This document shows positions 1 through 7,898 of a stretch of DNA of 46,021 nt, piece by piece; within the stretch, counting starts at the first letter, position 1; every line of letters begins with the position of its first letter. A program made the translations under genes and the position numbers. This stretch comes from Paenibacillaceae bacterium (lineage in GTDB: Bacteria > Bacillota > Clostridia > Lachnospirales > Lachnospiraceae). The DNA lies in the NCBI GenBank assembly GCA_015057715.1, contig SVDS01000020.1, forward strand, positions 1,459-47,479, given 5' to 3'. Under the pieces are notes generated by a model, which saw nothing but the letters and a program-made list of their open reading frames with translations, had not been told where the DNA came from and did no database searches.

Positions 1-17
1 ATATCAGGAGGTATCAT

Positions 18-155
18 ATGGGAACGTTAGCAGTATCAGCAGTTGTCATCGGAGCGGTGGCACTGATTATCAGAAGCATGATTCGGGATAAGAAGAACGG
101 AAAATCCATTCAGTGCGGCGGACAGTGCAAGGACTGTGGCGGACATTGCCACTAA
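18..155 (+). CDS. FeoB-associated Cys-rich membrane protein
   Basis: A 45-residue protein with one N-terminal hydrophobic helix (about residues 3-19) followed by a basic stretch and a short Cys-rich tail with the pattern CGGQCKDCGGHCH. This is the layout of the small FeoB-associated proteins found next to ferrous iron transporters in Firmicutes. The start ATG has a strong AGGAGG site 6 bases upstream. feoB itself would lie just left of the window. The four Cys and one His in the tail suggest metal or iron handling at the inner face of the membrane, which is an inference from family and context. The following Fur-type regulator fits an iron locus. Confidence 0.85.
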   Translation: MGTLAVSAVVIGAVALIIRSMIRDKKNGKSIQCGGQCKDCGGHCH

Positions 156-209
156 GAGACTGCTATTTGTTTTTCGTACTATATTATACGTCTTAATGGA
201 GGTGCCAAA

Positions 210-701
210 ATGGAAATGCACACAAACATGATTGAAAAGAGAAAAGTAGCTGATTCCAGAAGCTATCACAGAACCAGGATGCAGAAGGATCTTATTATTG
301 AACGGCTGAAGGGTAAGGGTTGCAGAATTACAAAGCAGCGTCTTACACTTTTAGATATTATTCTGGAGCATGAATGTTCCAGCTGTAAAGAAATCTATTA
401 CAAAGCGTCCAGGGTAGATGAGAGCATCGGAGCTGCTACTGTCTATCGCATGGTTAATGTCTTAGAGGAAATCGGAGCCATCAGCAGGAAGAATATGTAT
501 AAAATTGCTTACTCAGACACCTGTTCCATGGAAGATGCCTGCACGGTAGTTCTGGATGATGAAACCACATATCATCTCTCTGCAAAAAACTGGAATTCCG
601 TTGTGCGGGCTGGTTTAACCGCTTGCGGCTATCTGGAAGATCAGAAGATCTCTTCAATTTCGATTAAGCCTTGCGGATGTGAGAATGCCGGTTGCTATTA
701 A
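210..701 (+). CDS. Fur-family transcriptional regulator, atypical C-terminus
   Basis: 163 residues. Residues about 25-100 match the winged-helix DNA-binding half of Fur proteins (GCRITKQRLTLLDIILEH, then SIGAATVYRMVNVLEEIGAI, the recognition region). The C-terminal half is unusual: the His-rich dimerisation and zinc motifs of classical Fur/PerR/Zur (HHHxHxxC and a paired CxxC) are absent, and the protein instead ends in a Cys-rich KPCGCENAGCY. A good ribosome site (GGAGG, spacing about 9) supports this ATG. It lies 55 bases after the FeoB-associated gene, so control of iron uptake is likely. Metal specificity cannot be read from the sequence, and the tail might sense metal or redox state. Confidence 0.8.
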   Translation: MEMHTNMIEKRKVADSRSYHRTRMQKDLIIERLKGKGCRITKQRLTLLDIILEHECSSCKEIYYKASRVDESIGAATVYRMVNVLEEIGAISRKNMYKIAYSDTCSMEDACTVVLDDETTYHLSAKNWNSVVRAGLTACGYLEDQKISSISIKPCGCENAGCY

Positions 702-707
702 TTGCAA

Positions 708-723
708 GTTAGCTAGTGCTAAC
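708..723. promoter_or_regulatory. Inverted repeat, possible metalloregulator operator
   Basis: GTTAGC-TAGT-GCTAAC is a perfect 6-bp inverted repeat directly after the Fur-type gene and 24 bases before the HD-GYP start. A half-match (GTGCTAACC) recurs near 1398, before the next gene. The sequence resembles DtxR/IdeR-type iron boxes (GTTAG..CTAAC), so an iron-dependent operator is possible. No good promoter could be aligned with it, so this stays tentative. Confidence 0.35.
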
Positions 724-746
724 CAGTAAGACAGGTAGAAAAGAGC

Positions 747-1361
747 ATGAAAAATGAATCAGGATTTGAGTTATGCAGGAACGGCATTGATTATCATGAA
801 ATTATCGAATGCATCGTCAGCGCATTAGATGCCAAAGATCCCTATACGGCGGGGCATTCTCAAAGGGTCAGCGATATGGCGCTGGCCCTTTCCGGGTTTT
901 TAAAGCTTGACAGAGATGAGACAGAGCGGATTCATATTGCCGCTCATCTTCATGATATTGGTAAAATCGGAGTTCCTGATGCAGTATTAAACAAACCAGA
1001 CAGGCTTTCTCAGGACGAATGGGCTGCCATGAAAAAACACCCTCAGACCGGTGCCCAGATATTAAGTAAATCCCGTCATTTGAATGAGCTGAAAGACATT
1101 GTTCTTCACCACCATGAACGATATGATGGAAACGGTTATCCTTACGGACTGAAGGGAGATGAAATTCCTGTTGGTTCCAGGATTATCTCAATCTGCGATT
1201 CCATCGATGCCATGACCTCCGACAGGGGATACAGGGATGCATATTCACTGAAGTATTGTTATGAAGAAATAAAGAGAAATCTGGGCATTATATACGATCC
1301 CCGGATCGGAGCTGTTGCATTGGAACATTGGGCTGATTTGACGAAATATGTGGCGGAATGA
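747..1361 (+). CDS. HD-GYP domain phosphodiesterase
   Basis: 204 residues consisting almost only of an HD-GYP domain, the family that hydrolyses cyclic di-GMP and related cyclic dinucleotides with a metal centre. Visible motifs are H37 in AGHSQRV, the HD pair in HLHDIGKIGVP (residues 67-77), the second histidine cluster and HHERYDGNGYP (122-132), and the SICDSIDAMTSDRGYR segment. Catalytic residues appear intact. There is no receiver, PAS or membrane domain, so input must come from a partner or from expression level. The nearby iron genes and the preceding inverted repeat raise the possibility of iron-linked control, which is not proven. Confidence 0.88.
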   Translation: MKNESGFELCRNGIDYHEIIECIVSALDAKDPYTAGHSQRVSDMALALSGFLKLDRDETERIHIAAHLHDIGKIGVPDAVLNKPDRLSQDEWAAMKKHPQTGAQILSKSRHLNELKDIVLHHHERYDGNGYPYGLKGDEIPVGSRIISICDSIDAMTSDRGYRDAYSLKYCYEEIKRNLGIIYDPRIGAVALEHWADLTKYVAE

Positions 1362-1461
1362 TTTGTGGATTTTGATACTTGTTATTCTGATAAAATCGTG
1401 CTAACCTAGGAGGAAGTGGGATATTTTTCCATAATAACTAATCAGCAAAGGATTTGAATGA

Positions 1462-2871
1462 ATGAGCAGGAGACAGAGTCATGCAGGTACCGTAGGGATA
1501 ATTGCTTTTCTGACAGCGGTTTTTATGCTGGCAGGAAGTGTAGTTGCACTGGCAGATGATGCTTCTAAGTTTGTGCCCGGAACAAAGATCAACGGAGTTT
1601 TGGTGGGAGGTATGACTGTAGAGGAGGCAAAGGTACAGATTGAAGGCTTTTATGGAAGAGAGTATCAGCTTACCATAAAGGCAAAAGGAGGAGCCTCTGA
1701 AGTGATTAAGGGATCAGATATCCAGTATCAGGTGGTGATTACCGATGGACTTCAGAATATACTGGCGCAACAAAATAGTAACGGACGTGTGGCAGGTCCT
1801 GATATCGACAACAGCAGTGTCCTTAAAAGTACGGTGACCTACCAGGAAGAGAAGCTGAAAGAACGGCTGGATTCTCTTGCCTGTGTCAGCAGCAAGGATA
1901 TTGTGGTTACTCAGAATGCAAGAATTTCCGCCTGGCAGGAGGGACAGCCCTTCACTGTGATTGCTGAGGTACAGGGGAACAGTGTTAACAGAGGGAAACT
2001 TGATGAGGCGGTGAAAGCTGCGTTAACTCAGGAGAACAGGCAGATCAGTCTGGAAGAGAAAAACTGTTATGATACGGTGACCGTAACATCCACGGATTCA
2101 GAGCTGGTAGCAAGATGCGCTGCCTTAAATCAGATCAGGGATATGAAAGTCACATATCTATTTGGCAGTCAGTCGGAAGTACTGACCGGAGAACAGCTTT
2201 GTACCTGGATTGATGGTGCAGATCAGACAGGAATCCATATAAACGGAACAAAAGCTGCGGAGTACATTCAGTCACTGGCCGGCAAATATGATACGGCCGG
2301 AAAAGCCAGAGCCTTTAAAGCAACTGACGGAAGAGATCTGTCTCTTTCTGGTGCATATGGATGGCGAATGAATCAGGAAGCGGAGACACAGGCTCTTATG
2401 GCTATTATTAAAACAGGCCAGAGCCAGGAGCGGACTCCCCAGTACAGTCTGGCAGCAGCTGACCGTAATGTGGACTGGGGCAGTACTTATGTGGAAGCAG
2501 ATATGGCAGCCCAGCATGTGTACCTGTATCAGAATGGTAGTATCGTATGGGATTCTCCCTGTGTAACAGGGAATGTGTCAAAGAAGCTTACCACACCGGA
2601 AGGCATCTATACGCTTGCTTATAAGCAGACAGACCGGGTGCTTCGGGGAGATAAAAAGCCGGATGGTACTTACGAATATGAGAGTCATGTGGATTACTGG
2701 ATGCCTTTTAACGGAGGAATCGGTTTCCATGATGCCAGCTGGAGAAGCAAATTCGGAGGAACCATTTACCAGACAGGTGGAAGTCATGGCTGCATTAACC
2801 TTCCGCCCCAAAAGGCAAAGGCCCTTTATGGTTTAATCAATACGGGAATCCCTGTTATTTGCCATTATTAA
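1462..2871 (+). CDS. L,D-transpeptidase with peptidoglycan-binding-like domains
   Basis: 469 residues. It starts with a signal or anchor helix (about residues 10-30, ending VVALADD), continues with repeated substrate-binding-like modules of the kind found before YkuD domains in Clostridia (one begins VPGTKINGVLVGGMTVEEA), and ends with a YkuD L,D-transpeptidase domain (about 345-469). The catalytic motif is HGCINLP with Cys444. The reaction forms 3-3 peptide cross-links or attaches proteins in the wall, and the enzyme acts outside the membrane. A ribosome site AAAGGA lies 9 bases before the ATG. It is paralogous to the gene at 3626-5338, which has the same layout plus a long tail. A strong terminator follows directly. 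Confidence 0.88.
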   Translation: MSRRQSHAGTVGIIAFLTAVFMLAGSVVALADDASKFVPGTKINGVLVGGMTVEEAKVQIEGFYGREYQLTIKAKGGASEVIKGSDIQYQVVITDGLQNILAQQNSNGRVAGPDIDNSSVLKSTVTYQEEKLKERLDSLACVSSKDIVVTQNARISAWQEGQPFTVIAEVQGNSVNRGKLDEAVKAALTQENRQISLEEKNCYDTVTVTSTDSELVARCAALNQIRDMKVTYLFGSQSEVLTGEQLCTWIDGADQTGIHINGTKAAEYIQSLAGKYDTAGKARAFKATDGRDLSLSGAYGWRMNQEAETQALMAIIKTGQSQERTPQYSLAAADRNVDWGSTYVEADMAAQHVYLYQNGSIVWDSPCVTGNVSKKLTTPEGIYTLAYKQTDRVLRGDKKPDGTYEYESHVDYWMPFNGGIGFHDASWRSKFGGTIYQTGGSHGCINLPPQKAKALYGLINTGIPVICHY

Positions 2872-2877
2872 TAAAAA

Positions 2878-2923
2878 AGCTGTCTTACAGCCTGATAAAT
2901 GGGCGGATAAGACGGCTTTTTTT
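2878..2923. terminator. Bidirectional intrinsic terminator
   Basis: AGCTGTCTTA pairs with TAAGACGGCT (one G-T pair). A T-run follows on the + strand, and an A-run before the stem gives a T-run on the - strand. It sits between two convergent genes and should serve both. Confidence 0.9.
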
Positions 2924-2930
2924 CATGCAT

Positions 2931-3434
2931 TTACTCATCAGGGTTACAGAATACGATAATCTTCTGGGGGGTCACTTCTACTGAAGGATTCATGGAATCA
3001 GACATGTACAGAATAAAAAGATAGTGATCTCCAGGATTATAAGTAAAATTTTGTCCATTGATCAGAAGAACCTGAGTGCTTCCATCTGACGGAATGTTTA
3101 GTTTCATTTTCTGATCCACGCTTAAAAGATCTTCATCAAAATAATTCAGTGCAGCCCGGTAGCCGAAGCTGTTTTGTGCCAGAACAACAGCCTGGTACTG
3201 AGGAGGATAGATCAAAGGAACCGGAACACTGGTGTCATATATGCCGATAATGGGCTCACCCTGACCAAACGTGTGCTGTTCCAAAACAAAGGTTTGGGGA
3301 GAAACAACAAAATTAATCTGTCCCATGCTTTGGGTATTGACAGAAATAAGCAGGGAGCAGCTGTGGTCAGATACCGTGGTGTAAAAGGGAGTAACGGAAC
3401 CGACAATTCCGTATACGGTTGAATAATTAGCCAT
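2931..3434 (-). CDS. Uncharacterised protein, 167 residues
   Basis: I do not recognise this family. The protein has no signal peptide and no membrane helix. It looks all-beta, with alternating hydrophobic residues throughout and segments such as YGIVGSVTPFYTTV, INFVVSPQTFVLEQ and TQVLLINGQNFTYNPGDHYL. The N-terminal part resembles small clostridial proteins with an OB-like or beta-barrel fold (tentative). It stands alone on the - strand, convergent with the L,D-transpeptidase gene and sharing its terminator, and divergent from the second L,D-transpeptidase gene. A role near the cell wall is only a guess from position. Confidence 0.6.
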   Translation of the reverse strand: MANYSTVYGIVGSVTPFYTTVSDHSCSLLISVNTQSMGQINFVVSPQTFVLEQHTFGQGEPIIGIYDTSVPVPLIYPPQYQAVVLAQNSFGYRAALNYFDEDLLSVDQKMKLNIPSDGSTQVLLINGQNFTYNPGDHYLFILYMSDSMNPSVEVTPQKIIVFCNPDE

Positions 3435-3555
3435 AAATTTGTTCTTTCCGATTGTTCTTACCCATATCTTATGAAAGGCAGGAAGTCAATATGAATTTTC
3501 TGGAGATGTCAGGTCAAATCGTAATAAAAAAGTCAAGAAATATACCATAAATATT

Positions 3556-3585
3556 TAGACATGTTTCGTTGTTTTACGATATAAT
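3556..3585 (+). promoter_or_regulatory. Sigma-A-type promoter
   Basis: TAGACA, an 18-base spacer and TATAAT, ending about 40 bases before the second L,D-transpeptidase gene. The -10 box is perfect and the -35 box is one base from consensus. Confidence 0.6.
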
Positions 3586-3625
3586 AATACCTGAATAAAA
3601 AGGCTAGTAAAGAGGTAGGAAATAA

Positions 3626-5338
3626 ATGGAAAAGCAAATGCCCCACAGCAGGAAGAAAAAGTCATTGGGAATCGGGGGTCTGGCTGTAATCGGAGGCGGT
3701 TCCGTTGCCGTTGTCGCATTAATTGCGGCACTTACATATTTACAGATGGGCAGACAGTACAAAGAGGTGTTTTTCCCCAACACGATTATTAACGGTATGG
3801 ATGCATCTAAAAAATCCATTGATGAGGTTAAGAAGATGGTAGCAGCCGGTATCGACGGTTACCAGATTACAATTAAGGAACGGGGGGATAATACCGAGAC
3901 CATAAAAGGTACTGATATCGGTATGGAAGCAGTTTTTGACGGAAGCGTCGAAAAACTTCTGGAAGAGCAGAATCCTCTGAAATGGGGAGAGCATAATAGC
4001 AAATTTCAAAATTTTGATATTGGAACTCTGGTAAAATACAATCAGGAACAGTTTGATGAGGCAGTATCAAAGCTGGCCTGTTTTCAGGAAGATAAGATAA
4101 AAGAACCCCAGGATGCCACGGTTTCTCAGTATGAGTCCGGGAAAGGATATCATATTGTTGCAGCAGTAGATGGAAGCCGCCCGGATCCGGAGAAGGTAAA
4201 ATCACTGATTGCAGCAGCTGTTTCAGACTTTAAGACAGAAGTGTCCTTAGAGGATGGCGATGTTTATACAAAACCAAAGATAACAGCAGATAATCCGGAT
4301 TTAATCAATCAGGTCCAGACCTTAAACCGATATACCAACGTTAAGGTAACCTATAAATTTGGAGATAAGAGAGAAGTATTAAACGGTGATACCATTTCCA
4401 AATGGGTGGGAATCGGGGAAGACGGAAAAGCATATTTAAGCAGTTCTGAAGTAACTGCCTATGTAAAGGGTCTGGCCTCCAGGTATGATACTGTATCAAA
4501 GGCAAAGACTCTTAATACTTCTTACGGAAAACCAGTAAAAATAACCGGAGGAAGCTATGGCTGGAAGATAAATCAGAGTGCGGAAGCCGATGCGCTGGCA
4601 GAAATTATCCGATCCGGAGAAAGTCAGGAACGGGTGCCTGAATATAAACAGGAAGCGGCAAGCTACGGAGAGAATGATTATGGCAACACCTACGTGGAAG
4701 TAAACCTTACCGCACAGCATTTATATTTTTATAAAGACGGTAAACTGGTACTTGATACAGATTTTGTATCAGGGAATGAATCCAAAGGCTGGTCAACACC
4801 GGCTGGCGTGTATTCCCTTACATATAAGCAGAAAGATGCAACTTTAAAAGGAGAGGATTACAGAACTCCAGTTGCTTACTGGATGCCATTTAACGGTAAT
4901 ATCGGGTTTCATGATGCAACCTGGCGAAAGCAGTTTGGAGGCAGCATTTTCAAAACAAGCGGCTCCCATGGCTGTGTAAACCTTCCTCCGGCAATGGCCA
5001 AAACTCTCTTTGAAAACATTCCGTCTAAAGTACCGGTGCTTTGCTACAACTTACCTGGTACAGAAACAAAGACGACTTCAAATGGAACAACAAAGACTGA
5101 AACCGCCGGAACGACACCGACAACAGCTCCAACAACAGCAGCACCTACCCCGGCAGCAACAGCTCCCACAACGGCTGCGCCTACTACACCAGCGCCTACC
5201 ACAGCGGCACCTACCACACCAGCAGTAACGACTCCTGCCACTCAGGAAGCGCCTGTTACAAACAATCCACAGCAGGAAGTGGGACCAGGTGTTTCCAGTT
5301 CCACAGGAAAGAAGAAAACAGGTCCGGGCGTTAAATAA
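3626..5338 (+). CDS. L,D-transpeptidase with Thr/Pro/Ala-rich tail
   Basis: 570 residues. A cytoplasmic basic stretch precedes one membrane helix (about residues 13-40, GGLAVIGGGSVAVVALIAAL). Wall-binding-like modules follow (VFFPNTIINGMDASKKSIDEV, etc.), then a YkuD domain with HGCVNLP and catalytic Cys450. After the catalytic domain comes a low-complexity tail of about 85 residues made of degenerate TTAAPTTPAP units and ending KKKTGPGVK. The tail resembles wall-spanning linkers and could be glycosylated or thread the peptidoglycan. The enzyme should make 3-3 cross-links on the outer face of the membrane. It is a paralogue of the gene at 1462-2871. The repetitive tail DNA could vary in length by slippage. 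Confidence 0.87.
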   Translation: MEKQMPHSRKKKSLGIGGLAVIGGGSVAVVALIAALTYLQMGRQYKEVFFPNTIINGMDASKKSIDEVKKMVAAGIDGYQITIKERGDNTETIKGTDIGMEAVFDGSVEKLLEEQNPLKWGEHNSKFQNFDIGTLVKYNQEQFDEAVSKLACFQEDKIKEPQDATVSQYESGKGYHIVAAVDGSRPDPEKVKSLIAAAVSDFKTEVSLEDGDVYTKPKITADNPDLINQVQTLNRYTNVKVTYKFGDKREVLNGDTISKWVGIGEDGKAYLSSSEVTAYVKGLASRYDTVSKAKTLNTSYGKPVKITGGSYGWKINQSAEADALAEIIRSGESQERVPEYKQEAASYGENDYGNTYVEVNLTAQHLYFYKDGKLVLDTDFVSGNESKGWSTPAGVYSLTYKQKDATLKGEDYRTPVAYWMPFNGNIGFHDATWRKQFGGSIFKTSGSHGCVNLPPAMAKTLFENIPSKVPVLCYNLPGTETKTTSNGTTKTETAGTTPTTAPTTAAPTPAATAPTTAAPTTPAPTTAAPTTPAVTTPATQEAPVTNNPQQEVGPGVSSSTGKKKTGPGVK

Positions 5339-5353
5339 GGAGATGATTGATCG

Positions 5354-5629
5354 ATGCTAAAGAAAGAAACCTTTGTTCCAATCCAGTTTTTTAAAAAAGA
5401 GGCATATACGGGAAGCATGAATGGGATGCGGTATCGGATTAAAAAGGAAGAAGAGGGACTTGAAGCAACCGTTTACCCCCAGCCATACTGTTACGAAGCG
5501 ACTGCCGATGAAAAAAAGACGAAAGCAGTATTTCCATTTTCAGAGGAAGGAAGGCAGCAGGCACTGGAATGGATCAATCAGCAGTTTGTGGAGAAACAGG
5601 ATCTGTGGGCTGCTGCAGAGAGAAAATAA
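5354..5629 (+). CDS. Small uncharacterised protein, 91 residues
   Basis: A soluble, charged protein 15 bases after the L,D-transpeptidase stop, with ribosome site AAGGAG before the ATG, so almost certainly in the same transcript. It contains GMRYRIKKEEEGLEATVYPQPYCYEAT and a C-terminal helix (EEGRQQALEWINQQFVEK). It lacks cysteine pairs, membrane helices or catalytic motifs that I can name. Similar short proteins occur in Lachnospiraceae without a known function. A terminator follows. Confidence 0.65.
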   Translation: MLKKETFVPIQFFKKEAYTGSMNGMRYRIKKEEEGLEATVYPQPYCYEATADEKKTKAVFPFSEEGRQQALEWINQQFVEKQDLWAAAERK

Positions 5630-5656
5630 ACAGAGTTATAAAAAGATAGAAAAGAG

Positions 5657-5700
5657 AGCTGTCTTGTCACCTGACAATTGGTTGACAAGGCAGCTTCTTT
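5657..5700 (+). terminator. Intrinsic terminator of the L,D-transpeptidase operon
   Basis: A 13-bp stem (AGCTGTCTTGTCA with TGACAAGGCAGCT, one G-T pair) followed by TCTTTGTG. The T-run is short. The 3' arm contains the -35 box of the next operon. Confidence 0.75.
5664..5677. promoter_or_regulatory. Palindrome, candidate operator for the NiaR-like repressor
   Basis: TTGTCA-CC-TGACAA is a perfect inverted repeat lying four bases upstream of the -35 box of the ECF operon promoter and inside the terminator hairpin of the previous operon. The NiaR-like gene that closes the operon makes an autoregulatory operator plausible. The palindrome is seen, its role is inferred. Confidence 0.4.
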
Positions 5701-5710
5701 GTGTTAAATT
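5682..5710 (+). promoter_or_regulatory. Sigma-A promoter of the nucleoside phosphorylase/ECF operon
   Basis: TTGACA, a 17-base spacer and TAAATT, about 32 bases before the first gene. The -35 box lies in the 3' arm of the upstream terminator stem, so the two signals share sequence. Confidence 0.7.
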
Positions 5711-5741
5711 CAGAGAATAGAAAAGGAAGGAGATGGTAGTT

Positions 5742-6488
5742 TTGGCAGAAATTATGCCCCATATCAGGCTTTCAGACAGTCAGGCAGCTCCTTATGCGCT
5801 GCTGCCGGGAGATCCTGCCCGATTAGACCGGATTGCTTCCCACCTTACAAATGTGGAGCAGCTTGCTTACAACCGGGAATACCGAAGCATAAAAGGGTTC
5901 TATCATGGACTACCTGTGATGGCGGTTTCTACGGGAATAGGAGGAGCCTCTGCAGCAATCGCTGTGGAAGAGCTTTCCAGAATCGGAGTACGTGGAATGA
6001 TCCGGATCGGCAGCTGCGGAGCTCTTAAAAAAGGAATCCGGCTTGGGGATTTGATTCTGGTAAACGGAGCTGTCAGAGATGATGGTGCATCGTCGTCTTA
6101 CATTGACTCCAAGTATCCTGCAATTCCAGATACAGATCTTTTAATTGCCTGTATGGAGAGTGCCAAGGCACTGGGTGCAACGGCACATGTGGGAATTGCC
6201 AGAAGCCATGACAGCTTCTACATCGATGAGGAAGAAAAAATCTGTGCTTACTGGTCGGGAAAAGGTGTTCTCGGATCAGACATGGAAACAGCAGCCGTAT
6301 TTGTAACCGGAGGCTTACGTGGTGTAAAGACAGCCTCCATACTGAATACGGTGGTGGAATTTGAGGAGGAGCTGACGGAACAGATTAACAGCTATACCGA
6401 CGGCGAATCTGCTATGATGAGAGGGGAACAAATGGAGATCCTGACTGCGCTGGAAGCGTTTGTTCGAATGGATCAGTCAGAATTATGA
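5742..6488 (+). CDS. Nucleoside phosphorylase (NP-I family)
   Basis: About 248 residues of the purine/uridine phosphorylase fold: phosphate-binding LLPGDPARLDRI near the N-terminus, STGIGGASAAIAVEEL, MIRIGSCGALKKG, and the ribose-binding SDMETAAVF segment. It cleaves a nucleoside with phosphate to the base and ribose-1-phosphate in the cytoplasm. I chose TTG at 5742 because the AAGGAGAT ribosome site is about 8 bases before it, whereas the in-frame ATG at 5733 overlaps that site. An ATG at 5754 is the other option. It is the first gene of an operon with a complete ECF importer and a NiaR-like regulator, so its substrate is probably the imported compound. Base specificity is not readable from these motifs. 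Confidence 0.85.
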   Translation: MAEIMPHIRLSDSQAAPYALLPGDPARLDRIASHLTNVEQLAYNREYRSIKGFYHGLPVMAVSTGIGGASAAIAVEELSRIGVRGMIRIGSCGALKKGIRLGDLILVNGAVRDDGASSSYIDSKYPAIPDTDLLIACMESAKALGATAHVGIARSHDSFYIDEEEKICAYWSGKGVLGSDMETAAVFVTGGLRGVKTASILNTVVEFEEELTEQINSYTDGESAMMRGEQMEILTALEAFVRMDQSEL

Positions 6489-6502
6489 ACGGAGGATTGA
6501 AG

Positions 6503-7105
6503 ATGAATCATTTATTTAAAACCAGGTTAAACGCGGCTACATTTGTATTGATACCTGCCTGTATCGGAATCAATTATTTAGGAAAACTATTTGCATCTGT
6601 TCTAAAACTTCCCCTTTGGCTGGATTCCATCGGCACCTGTATTGGCGGTGTACTGGGAGGTCCCGTAATCGGAGCTGTCTGCGGGGCTGCCAATAATCTG
6701 ATTTTTGGCTTTACCACCGGTGATTCCATTACTTTGATCTATGCCCTCACCAGTCTTGGAATCGGAGCTGCAGTGGGTATTATGGCAAGACTGGGTCATA
6801 TGGAAAAGCTTTCAGGAGCAATTCTTACAGCAGTGGCTGCAGGACTGACAGCAGTTGTTATCTCCACTCCTTTAAATGTTATTTTCTGGGGCGGAGCAAC
6901 CGGTAATGTTTGGGGAGACCTTTTATTTGGCTGGTCTCAGTCGGCTGGCCTGCCTGTATTTTTGGGATCATTTCTCGATGAACTGGTTGTTGATGTGCCG
7001 GACAAGTTGATTACAGTCCTCATTGTTTTTGCTATTATGAAAGGACTGCCTAAAAAACTCACCTCTCTTTATGATGTGAATGATGAGGTAGAAAGTCTGG
7101 ATTAA
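6503..7105 (+). CDS. ECF transporter substrate-binding S component
   Basis: About 200 residues, strongly hydrophobic with roughly six membrane helices. It contains LPLWLDSIGTCIGGVLGGP and GAVCGAANNLIFGFTTG, typical of S components that carry small organic substrates. The start at 6503 is preferred over an ATG at 6485 because GGAGG lies 7 bases before it. The gene starts 14 bases after the phosphorylase stop. T and A components follow directly, so this is a dedicated (group I) transporter. Pairing with a nucleoside phosphorylase suggests a nucleoside substrate. Pairing with a NiaR-like regulator suggests niacin, nicotinamide or nicotinamide riboside. Confidence 0.85.
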   Translation: MNHLFKTRLNAATFVLIPACIGINYLGKLFASVLKLPLWLDSIGTCIGGVLGGPVIGAVCGAANNLIFGFTTGDSITLIYALTSLGIGAAVGIMARLGHMEKLSGAILTAVAAGLTAVVISTPLNVIFWGGATGNVWGDLLFGWSQSAGLPVFLGSFLDELVVDVPDKLITVLIVFAIMKGLPKKLTSLYDVNDEVESLD

Positions 7106-7121
7106 GAAAGGGTTTATTCCT

Positions 7122-7898
7122 ATGAAAAGCATCAGTCTCTACGTAGATAAGGACAGCTATTTAACCAGACTTCACCCCTTTGCCAAGATGGTATATATTC
7201 TGGCGGCCATCAGCGTGCCTCTTATTGGAGGCGCGCTGTGGATGTATGGACTGTTTCTGGCGATCAGTCTGATCCTTTTGATCAGCGGAGGAATCCTTAA
7301 AAAGGTTTTTCCGCTGATTGCATTTTCATTTACCATTCTCATTACTATTTTTTTGATCCACGGTCTGTTTAATAAAGAGAATGAAACCATCCTGTTTCGA
7401 GTGGGAGCCCTGACATTTTACCGGGAAGGTCTTCTTTATGCATGCCGGATCGGTCTGAATATTTTAAATATGCTTCTGGCATTTGCTGCGTTTGTTCTTA
7501 CAACCAGACCGGCAGATCTGGTAGACGATCTGGAGCAGATGGGATTTTCTCCCAGATTCGGATATATGATCACCTCTGTTTTTCAAATCATTCCTCAGAT
7601 GATGGGAACCATGAATACTATTTTAGATGCCCAGAGAAGCCGGGGAATGGAAACCGAAGGAAGTTTATTTACCAGGGCTAAGGCATTTATTCCCCTGATT
7701 TCTCCAGTAGTCAGCAGTTCCCTCATCAATACCAGAGAACGGGCGATTGCTCTTGAGGTCAGAGGGTTTGGCTCTAAAAATAAAAAAACATTTTTAAGAG
7801 AGCACCGGCTGTCAGGAGGGGACAAAGGATTTATGATTCTTATGGCCCTTCTGATTGCGGCCTCGGCTGTCTGGAGGATCGTATATGGCATTCATTGA
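7122..7898 (+). CDS. ecfT: ECF transporter transmembrane T component
   Basis: 258 residues with about five membrane helices and the two Ala/Arg/Gly coupling motifs of EcfT proteins: AQRSRGME (from residue 170) and ALEVRGF (Arg214-Gly215). These helices transmit ATP hydrolysis to the S component. Its end overlaps the ATPase gene by 14 bases, indicating translational coupling. The length and motif spacing are normal for the family. Partners are the S component upstream and the fused ATPase downstream. Confidence 0.88.
   Translation: MKSISLYVDKDSYLTRLHPFAKMVYILAAISVPLIGGALWMYGLFLAISLILLISGGILKKVFPLIAFSFTILITIFLIHGLFNKENETILFRVGALTFYREGLLYACRIGLNILNMLLAFAAFVLTTRPADLVDDLEQMGFSPRFGYMITSVFQIIPQMMGTMNTILDAQRSRGMETEGSLFTRAKAFIPLISPVVSSSLINTRERAIALEVRGFGSKNKKTFLREHRLSGGDKGFMILMALLIAASAVWRIVYGIH

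Noticed and set aside
5010-5241. Alternative frames on both strands over the Thr/Pro/Ala tail
   Set aside because: They are low-complexity shadows of the L,D-transpeptidase tail (Gln/Leu-rich or Val/Gly-rich repeats).
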